DNA of 64,000 bases from Synaphobranchus kaupii. Its lineage: Eukaryota > Chordata > Actinopteri > Anguilliformes > Synaphobranchidae. The stretch is from NCBI GenBank assembly GCA_029718625.1, contig CM056380.1, forward strand, positions 41,358,169-41,422,168, read 5' to 3'. Shown here piece after piece: positions 57,504-64,000 of this stretch. The notes below the pieces were generated by a model. That model had not been told where the DNA came from. It made no database searches and saw only the letters and a list, made by a program, of their open reading frames with translations. A program made the translations under genes and the position numbers. How positions within the stretch are numbered: position 1 is the stretch's first letter; every line of letters begins with the position of its first letter.

Positions 57504-57580
57504 GGTCGGATTCGAACCGACAATGTCGCAAAGAGCACGGGAATCCTAGTTAGGCCACGCTACAGACTGCGCCACGGGGA
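57504..57580 (-). repeat. tRNA-like block in the right palindrome arm
   Basis: Mirror of 54527-54602. The B box (GGTTCGAATCC) is intact; the A-box side has small changes. Probably not a functional tRNA. Confidence 0.45.
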
Positions 57581-58094
57581 GACACGCCAGGAAGGCACAC
57601 TTCGGCTCATACTTAAATAAATAAATCAAACAAATTGTATTTAAAAAAAAAAAAAAAAGTTCGGTTTATACTTACAAAAAAATGCTGCTAAAAAAAAGTA
57701 AACTAGTTCTGTAAGCCACTTGTGCTCACTGGATATCTAAATTAGCTTACTTGAGTTTTATTAACTAAAATGTGGCTTGTTTAGTCCATAATTTGTCATA
57801 GCCATAGGCTACGTGTAGCCTAGCTATGGTTTTTATTTTGTTTTTTTTAAGGGTTTCCGTGCTGTTATAGTTTTGACAGCTCCGCGTTATCATAGCTATG
57901 ATGCAGCTTTAGCAAAAACGGGTATGCAGTAACAGACTAACCTTTTTATATTCATTCGTTTTTTGTTTTCAAAGAGGGCATTTCCCGGTATAATTGCTGA
58001 CTTGTGACGAAAGTGCCGCCGTGGTGATCGATTTACCTAAACATCTGTCAGATGTCGTCGTTTTTCACGGTAAGAAGAAATTTTATGACAACGT

Positions 58095-58743
58095 TCATTT
58101 TACGTTAATCTAACGTTAATCTCACTTTCCATACCCTCCACCACGGCAAATACCCATCACAGAAACAACGCTCATTTCTAGCTAGCTAGCGTAGCTAACG
58201 ATAGCTTCGCTATCATAAATGTGGCCATCATGAAAGAAACTGAGCTAGCTACCTTTTTCTCCAGCGATGCTGTGTGCTTCGTGGAATATCAGTTTTCTCC
58301 ACGAGGTACCTTTTGTACTTCATAGTTTTCTCAACAAAAGACAATTGTGCTGCCAGCTCTAGCTACCACATCTCCCGGTTTAATCCCTTTTGAGGTTGAT
58401 CCAAACTTTGCAAAGCATCATGGGACGTAGTTTATGGGAAAATGTATTTCAGTGGAAAATGTGCATCGACCACAGACCAGAGATGTAACTAGCTAGATTC
58501 GTAATGATATCTAGCCTATTATCGATAGTGACTAGAATAATTTTGATAAATCAACGCGGACATCCAAAAGTGACGATTCTCCAGAAGGCGAACATCCTAA
58601 ACACAAGGTCGTCCCTGCTCGCTTACCGTATCCACGGGAAATTCAAAATTAACCGCCAAATCTGCCGCCAGCCCGCCACAATTTAATAGCCCTCACACTG
58701 AGCGGTAAAGTGAAGCTGGACGCCGAAGACCTGTGGCAGAGTC
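58095..58743. other. Upstream region of the BEN-domain gene
   Basis: Non-coding, with GCTAGCTAGC words near 58180-58200. Holds the candidate ZNF143 site listed separately and presumably the promoter and 5' UTR. No TATA box is obvious near the ATG. Confidence 0.5.
58415..58433 (-). promoter_or_regulatory. Possible ZNF143/THAP11 (SBS-type) promoter site
   Basis: Minus strand reads AAACTACGTCCCATGATGC, similar to the ACTACAnnTCCCAgnATGC consensus found near the start sites of many vertebrate genes. It lies about 310 bases before the BEN-gene ATG. By-eye match only. Confidence 0.4.
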
Positions 58744-58915
58744 ATGTTTGTTCTTGTGGAATGGCAAGATTTTCAAGAATATGGAAGGTGGAGCATTGTT
58801 CCAACGTCCCATATCAGAGATCACAGACAATTTTATGTAGTAGAGTGGAGGGCCGGATCCAAGAAGCCTAAAAGCGGGTGGCCTGTGTATGAGGCGGCAG
58901 TACACAAAATGGCAG
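58744..58915 (+). CDS. BEN-domain protein, exon 1
   Basis: The ATG opens MFVLVEWQDFQEYGRWSIVP then TSHIRDHRQFYVVEWRAG, ending at donor G|GTAAAG in phase 1. This short N-terminal module of alternating hydrophobic and charged residues (VEW...VVEW) is one I have seen at the start of multi-copy fish proteins, but I cannot name a domain. The first ATG is used because no in-frame upstream start precedes it closely and the splice phases fit. Together the seven exons describe a nuclear, probably DNA-binding protein, as BEN domains bind DNA or chromatin partners. Confidence 0.75.
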
Positions 58916-59289
58916 GTAAAGTTAACGTGAAATTGCCTCAACTCTTCCATGATAATACGTTAGCAATGTAATGTAATGTTTTCTGTTCTGCTTACTTACA
59001 TTTTAATATAACATTAGCTGTAGTTAGTTGAAACTGCTTTAATCTAAATAGCTAACGGTATCTAAGCTAATTATGGCACTAATTATTTCTAGCTCCTCCT
59101 AGCTAAGGTAACGTTACATTGGTAAGTTAAGTTAACGTTAACCTTACCTGGCTAACGTTAGTGCTGCATAATGAGAAAAAAGCCACCGTCATTATTATAA
59201 AAAAAAATTGTATATTAAGAGATCATTTAAATCTGATGTTTGAGGCTAATATTAACACTTAATCATGTGTTACTTTACGTGTCCCACAG

Positions 59290-59426
59290 AGAAGCAGTCA
59301 ACCCTTGAAACCATACTAAAGGAAAAGCTGGACAGTGTTAACGTTACAGAAATTTCTGCAAAAAGAGTCAGCAAGCCTAACCCTAAGTTTGTGGAGGAAG
59401 AATATGAAGAACCTACACCAAACAAG
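59290..59426 (+). CDS. BEN-domain protein, exon 2
   Basis: Acceptor TCCCACAG, donor GTTAACG. Completes a Glu codon with exon 1 and reads KQSTLETILKEKLDSVNVTE then EEEYEEPTPNK, an acidic linker. Ends in phase 0. Confidence 0.72.
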
Positions 59427-59472
59427 GTTAACGTTAGCTACATCAACTTCTTATTCAGATTAACATATTATT

Positions 59473-59475
<3 letters not shown>

Positions 59476-59513
<38 letters not shown>
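59476..59513. repeat. (CAAT)n microsatellite
   Basis: About nine CAAT repeats followed by CTTTATTTATATAGCAC, a tail often seen with fish repeats. In intron 2 of the BEN gene. Confidence 0.85.
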
Positions 59514-59523
<10 letters not shown>

Positions 59524-59618
59524 TAGCACATTTCATACCGCTTTAGTGCATGGTCTTGTGAATGCTTGCATAATGGAATTTAATTAATCTATTCATTTTT
59601 CTTTGCTTTTTTTTTTAG

Positions 59619-59793
59619 AGGCAAGCCGGCTCCAATAGGGACCTTTTAGATAAAATCAAAAAAGCACACTTGGCACCCCCAAATTCTGTGGATACACACC
59701 CTGCTGCTCCAGATTCTACATTGCAAGAGCTCAAGGCTGAGAATGAGGCCCTTAAGAAGTATGTGGACAAACTGAAAACAACTGTTGTCCATC
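59619..59793 (+). CDS. BEN-domain protein, exon 3
   Basis: Acceptor after a T-rich tract, donor GTACGTG. Reads RQAGSNRDLLDKIKKAHLAP, then LQELKAENEALKKYVDKLKT, a leucine heptad pattern that predicts a coiled coil, typically for dimerisation in BEN proteins of this layout. Ends in phase 1. Confidence 0.75.
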
Positions 59794-59884
59794 GTACGTG
59801 TTTTAAAATCTTTAACTGTATGTATGATCATGCATAACACAAAAATGTATCAATTTTAGTTCACTCTGTTTTTGCCATCTCTAG

Positions 59885-59991
59885 AAATACCAAAAATCCT
59901 CAGTGTAATGGAGCGTCTCGAGAAATGGCTGCAGACAAGGGAGCAGCGCCCACAGCCAGAGGTGGGATCACCCTCCACCACACAGGAAAAT
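59885..59991 (+). CDS. BEN-domain protein, exon 4
   Basis: Acceptor CATCTCTAG, donor GTGAGTATG. Reads IPKILSVMERLEKWLQTREQ, continuing the helical region, then a Pro/Ser/Thr-rich linker. Ends in phase 0. Confidence 0.75.
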
Positions 59992-60179
59992 GTGAGTATG
60001 GTTTTCACTTGGAATTTCACAATTTTATATACTTTTAGTAGGTTATTTTGCGCATCAGGGCAGTCTAATACAGTGTTTCCCACAGGTTTAAAGCTTGTAT
60101 CAACATGATCTTGATATCAGACTTAAACATGTTTATATTAGAGATTTTGTAAGCAGAACATTCTACTAAGCTGGAAGTA

Positions 60180-60715
60180 CACTACATGGCCAAAAGTATA
60201 TGGACACCTGCTCATCCAACATCTCATTCCAAAATCATGGCCATTAATATGGAATTGGTCCCATTTGCTGCTATAAGAGCCTCCACTCTCCTGGGAAGGA
60301 TTTCCACTAGATGTTGGAACATTGCTGTGTGGATTTGATTCCATTCAGTCAGAAGAGCATTACTGAGGTCGGGCACTGATGTGGGCCTATTAGGCCTGGC
60401 TCACAGTCGGCTTTCCAATTGATCTCAATGGTGTTTGATGGGGTTGAGTTCAGGGCTCTATGCAGACCAGTCAAGTTCTTCCATACCAATCTCGACAAGC
60501 CATTTCTGTATGGACCTCTATTTGTGCATGGGGGCATTGTCATTCTGAAACAGGAAATGGCCTTCCCCAAACTTGTCACAAAGTTGGAAATCCAGAATCA
60601 TCTAGAATGTCATTGTATGCTGTAGTGTTAAGATTTGCCTTCACTGGAACTAATGAGTCTAGCCTGAACCATGGAAAACAGCTGGGGCTGTCCACATACT
60701 TTTTGCCATATAGTG
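60180..60715 (-). mobile_element. Tc1/mariner element, internally deleted, in BEN-gene intron 4
   Basis: Ends CACTACATGGCCAAAAGTAT and ATACTTTTTGCCATATAGTG are inverted repeats bordered by TA (60178-60179 and 60716-60717). On the minus strand the remnant of the transposase C-terminal half is visible: an FRMTMPP.TNRGPYRNGLSR block that corresponds to the DNAP..VHKA region, with frameshifts and stops after it. 536 bp; a full Tc1 is about 1.2-1.6 kb. Confidence 0.82.
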
Positions 60716-61023
60716 TATATATGTACACTGAGCACCATAATTCATTGGACAGTGACACATTTTTTGTTATTTTGGTTCTGTACTCTAGCACTTTATGTAT
60801 TTAACATACTGTAGATCACTGTTACTTCACACTTGGAAGTAGAGAAGCCCCTTCCCTTAAGTTCTTCTGTGAAATGTTGTGTTTTTCTTATTCTCTTTGT
60901 CTTTTTTGTTGCCCCCAGTTGTTCACTGCACCCCTGTATGCTTCCTCTGTCCTATGCTAATCTATTTTCCCTAGTTAAAGATTTTTTTAAAGCCTTAAGT
61001 AAGTGTGTTTTTTGTGTGTGTAG

Positions 61024-61168
61024 TTTGAAATTCATCCAGGCACTGAGGTATGTGTGCCCCGAAACGTGTGGTGGTCTGCCAACCATGCCAACAGCGCCAC
61101 TACCATGGCACGGGTCCTACTGCTTGGCGTTTTTGATATGGAGACCCTTTTGAAAAGTAATCTTTGAG
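61024..61168 (+). CDS. BEN-domain protein, exon 5 (first part of the BEN domain)
   Basis: Acceptor GTGTGTAG, donor GAG|GTACGT. Reads FEIHPGTEVCVPRNVWWSAN then ATTMARVLLLGVFDMETLLK, the characteristic BEN-domain start with the conserved T.MAR.LL..VF..E.L. The frame meets TGA at 61165-61167, one codon before the donor. The expected residue is a basic one in the S.L(R)GG motif, so CGA-to-TGA decay is plausible. Confidence 0.78.
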
Positions 61169-61565
61169 GTACGTCATTGGTTGCAGAAATGTTTATTTTG
61201 TATAGTATGCAGCATAATACGGACCACCAAGGGTGCCACAATAATTAATTAATAAATAAATGGAAATTAATAAACAAAATAATCCATAAATAATTCTGGA
61301 AATTTATATTAAAAATGTTATTTTGATATAATATTAATATAAAATTACATGAACAAGTAAATAAATCTGGAAATGAATAGAGAATTGTCAATGTTGCATA
61401 ACAGAAGCTACATAACAGAATGATCTCTAATTGCAGGGATTCACACAGTATCAAATTCACTTACATGATCAGGCCTTCTGTGGTAAAACTAATCCTGTCT
61501 GGATAGGCTAATTCACTGAAATTATTTTTAAGGTCTAATGTGTAAAATCATGTGTTGCCTTTTAG

Positions 61566-61636
61566 GGGAAAATCCAAGAGAGAGAGTGGTGAGGTGAAGG
61601 AGGCCCTTGACACAAACAAGGTGGATGCCATTATGG
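61566..61636 (+). CDS. BEN-domain protein, exon 6
   Basis: Acceptor TTTTAG, donor GTAAGTATG. The homologous frame reads GKSKRESGEVKEALDTNKVD then AIM, matching the BEN middle segment. This frame needs two bases from exon 5, but exon 5 supplies one, so the junction is out of frame by one base; a G may have been lost from the GGGG run at 61565-61568. Confidence 0.72.
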
Positions 61637-61735
61637 GTAAGTATGTCTTATTGCTCTTGTAGTGATGTCCCCAGCCACACAACCATGGTAGTGTACGACA
61701 TATGTTTTGGGTCATATGTACGTTTATATCATATA

Positions 61736-62714
61736 CAGTGCCCTCCACTATTATTGGCACCCCTGGTAAAGATGAGTAAAAAGGGTTATAAAAAATTAAC
61801 CGTTTGGTGAATTAGCTTAATCTCACAGTGGAAAAAATGAGAAAAATCCAACCTTCAATTGAAGTAAATTTGTTATGAGAAGAGAAGAAAAAAAATCCCT
61901 CATCAAAAATAACAAAACCATGTGTGCCACAATTATTGGCACCCCTGCATTTATATATAGAATAAAGTAATCATTTTTAATATTTGGTCACATATCTTTT
62001 GCATGCCATGACTTCTGGATGTCTGTGACCCAACAACATCAAAAGACTATCTTATTTTCTGGTACTTTTACAAACGATACTATAACGTCTCTGCATTTCA
62101 ATGGATCTCTATGGGAATTGGGGGGTGGGACTAGATTTAGCTGTAAATTACACTGGAACAGTATGGAACACATGGTTGGGTAAATGGCTTTAAGTCATCA
62201 AGCGTCTGACGTATCAAACAAGCTTTAAACCATCACTCTGCTGCCAGAAATACAGTAGATATGGCTCTATATAGACCCTTGATGACTTACAGCCATTTTA
62301 CCAACCATGTATTCCATACTGTTCCAGCATAATTTACAGCTAACTCTAGTCCCACCCCCCAATTCCCATAGAGATCCATTCAAATGCAGAGACGTTATAG
62401 TATCGCTTGTAGGAGTACCAGAATATAAGATATCAAGTCTTTTGATGTTGTTGGGTCACAGACATCAGGTAGTCATGGCATGCAAAGGATATGTGACCAA
62501 ATATTAAAAATGATTACTTTATTCTATATATAAATGCAGGGGTGCCAATAATTGTGGCATGTGGTTTTGTTAAAAATAATTGTACTAAAATTAAAGTTTT
62601 GGATTTTTCTCATTTTTTTCAGTGTGAGATTAAGCTAATTCACCAAACGGTGAATTTTTAATAACCCTTTTTACTCATCTTTACCAGGGGTGCCAATAAT
62701 AGTGGAGAGCACTG
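61736..62714. mobile_element. Palindromic Tc1/mariner-type element in BEN-gene intron 6
   Basis: Ends CAGTGCCCTCCACTATTATT and its inverted partner ending GGAGAGCACTG, bordered by TA on both sides (61734-61735, 62715-62716). Most of the 979 bp folds on itself; for example GGGTGGGACTAGATTTAGCT near 62125 is mirrored near 62340. The centre (62195-62275) shares sequence with the hairpin centres of arrays A and B. No transposase. Confidence 0.82.
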
Positions 62715-62889
62715 TACTCTTAGTCAATTCTGTGGCATGAAGATTAATTAAACTCCAAGCAGTCAGATTCTAGTCTATACCTTTAAATTAATGTTTTCAT
62801 CTTTATATATTGCAATGAGCTGCTGATGCAAACCGCTGCCTTGAATGTGGGGACTTGAATTAAAATGCATTCTCTCTTCCTTATCACAG

Positions 62890-62996
62890 AAGCAGTAATC
62901 CAGAGATTCCCTGGTACCACCAAGGGCCACCTGGGGGTGGCGCTGAACCAAAAAATGACTGAATTGCGGGCCTTGAGGACCAAATTGAATACTTGA
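62890..62996 (+). CDS. BEN-domain protein, exon 7 (C-terminus)
   Basis: Acceptor TTATCACAG; completes a Glu codon with exon 6 and reads AVIQRFPGTTKGHLGVALNQ then KMTELRALRTKLNT, ending at TGA 62994-62996. This is the conserved end of a BEN domain plus a short helix. If the exon 5/6 break were absent, the protein would be about 304 residues, ending right after the domain. Confidence 0.78.
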
Positions 62997-63003
62997 TTGT
63001 CTT

Positions 63004-63009
63004 AATAAA
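63004..63009 (+). terminator. Polyadenylation signal of the BEN-domain gene
   Basis: AATAAA eight bases after the stop codon, the only consensus signal close by. A very short 3' UTR would follow. Confidence 0.65.
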
Positions 63010-63109
63010 GGTTTTGTAAATGAGCAATTGCATTTGTTATTCTCTTTTATTGACTCATGATTTGAGCTAAAAGTGGCTTTATATGTAGGTAATACAATTA
63101 TTTTATATG

Positions 63110-63415
63110 TGTAATATTAAAAGTTCCACTTACATGAAACATATATTTCAAATATATTGGCAGTTCATATATGCCACATATATGCAAATAATGTGTATGT
63201 GGTATACATGAGTAACATATAGGTATGTTATATAAGCTGCTTTTTAAATGGCTAATATATGTCAGACATATATGGACATATATGAAAATGTTCCAATATT
63301 TAATAGGTTTCATATACGGTATTTAATATAGGCATATATGTTATTCCCTCCTATGTCCATATATGCCATATATGGAAATCCCCTATATGTACATATATTA
63401 GATTTCCGTATGGGA
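63110..63415. repeat. ATATATG-rich low-complexity repeat
   Basis: Repeated palindromic words such as CATATATATG, ATATATGGCATATATGG and CCATATATG over about 300 bp. No genes; both strands give only short frames. Confidence 0.65.
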
Positions 63416-63513
63416 TAATTTGCAAGAATCAGTAGCCCAGGCCTTACGTTTAAAGCAGATAAAATACATGTAAAGTAGGCTATAGTTTATTTTTAAAACA
63501 GCATTAACGTAGG

Positions 63514-64000
63514 CAGTGGCGCCCCCAGCTGTACGCAGAGTACGCAGTCTGCGTACCTTAGCAACAACAGCAAAATTAGTATTTCCATTAAAACTGACGT
63601 GAATTGTCAAAGTCTCTGCCTCTCTGTTTCTACGATGTTGAGGAATGATATTTGCTTATTGTCTTAGTTGTATTGCCTGGTTATTGTATTTTCCAAGTTT
63701 TGCATATTTCAAACATTTGAAAGTGATTGGAGGATCATCATCCCGCCGTTAACACCGTTGAAAGTGATTGGAGGATCACCTTTTTCTTTAGACCGGGAAA
63801 AGTTTAGAGTTGCCTTTTTACTTGTCAGTCAAGATAACTAACTTAAACGAATACTTCATAGCATACTGAAAGTTCTTCTTACGATGCCCGTGTCTACTGC
63901 TTCGGTCGAGCGCTCATTCAGCTGTTTGAGACGTCTGAAAACCTACCTACGGAACAGCATGACAGACGCGATTGGCGATTATAAACATTCACAATGACTT
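63514..64000 (+). mobile_element. hAT element start with transposase C-terminal fragment, runs off the window
   Basis: Starts CAGTGGCGCCCCCAG, a hAT-type terminus like those at 20317 and 42794. From about 63865 the frame reads LKVLLTMPVSTASVERSFSC then LRRLKTYLRNSM, the hATC dimerisation motif of hAT transposases, before a stop at 63994. Only the C-terminus is present, so the element is internally deleted or continues oddly. The 8 bases before it (AACGTAGG) are the expected left target duplication. Confidence 0.7.

Larger units (their letters stand above)
56758..58094. repeat. Right arm of the 4.1 kb palindrome
   Basis: Mirror of 54002-55348. Arm lengths are 1337 and 1347 bp; the spacer between them, minus the hAT, is only about 225 bp. 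Confidence 0.88.

Overview
The window is vertebrate genomic DNA, almost certainly a teleost fish. Host genes have short exons with consensus GT/AG splice sites and vertebrate-type coding sequence. The intervening DNA is packed with element classes typical of fish: Tc1/mariner, hAT, PIF/Harbinger, TTAA-site elements, L1/Tx1-like and other non-LTR elements, Ty3/gypsy, an endogenous retrovirus, a tRNA-derived SINE and fold-back MITEs. The species cannot be named from sequence alone.

Two host genes are recognisable. (1) An ELOVL6-type very-long-chain fatty acid elongase, best matched to elovl6l. Exons 2, 3 and 4 lie on the minus strand at 31093-30962, 15078-14927 and 14336-13909. A sequence that fits exon 1 exactly in phase and homology lies at 42552-42655 on the PLUS strand, between two oppositely oriented tandem arrays. 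The four exons together give an uninterrupted 271-residue reading frame, so the opposite orientation of exon 1 is the main anomaly of the window (an inversion, an assembly misjoin, or a relocated exon copy). (2) A plus-strand BEN-domain gene of seven exons, 58744-62996, with a polyadenylation signal at 63004. Its reading frame is broken at the exon 5/6 junction.

Layout. 1-12186: a composite bounded by long inverted arms (1-634 and 11137-12186). It contains a Harbinger transposase remnant, a hAT-like MITE, decayed Tc1, LINE and integrase fragments, a 1.9 kb solo LTR with a 5-bp target duplication, a broken LINE reverse transcriptase and a SINE. 12187-13900: fold-back repeats. 13909-31093: elovl6l exons 4 to 2. 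The intron between exons 3 and 2 carries a hAT element (20317-29926) into which an 8.1 kb endogenous retrovirus (21468-29561) has inserted. 31100-39588: upstream intron or flank with a (GA)n tract, a TIR element, a decayed L1/Tx1-like LINE (33795-37428) and a candidate LTR. 39589-48281: inverted arrays of a roughly 150-bp unit surrounding exon 1. 48900-53000: a Tc1 fragment, then a hAT element holding a young, internally deleted Ty3/gypsy element. 54002-58094: a near-symmetric palindrome with 1.34 kb arms, each carrying part of a spliced GIN/KRBA2-type integrase, with a second copy of the same hAT element in its spacer. 58400-63010: the BEN-domain gene, with two Tc1/mariner-type insertions in its introns. 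63514-64000: the start of another hAT element with a transposase C-terminal fragment.

No operons, CRISPR arrays or bacterial features are present. Identifications rest on translated motifs, splice phase, terminal repeats and target-site duplications read by eye; no database search was run.
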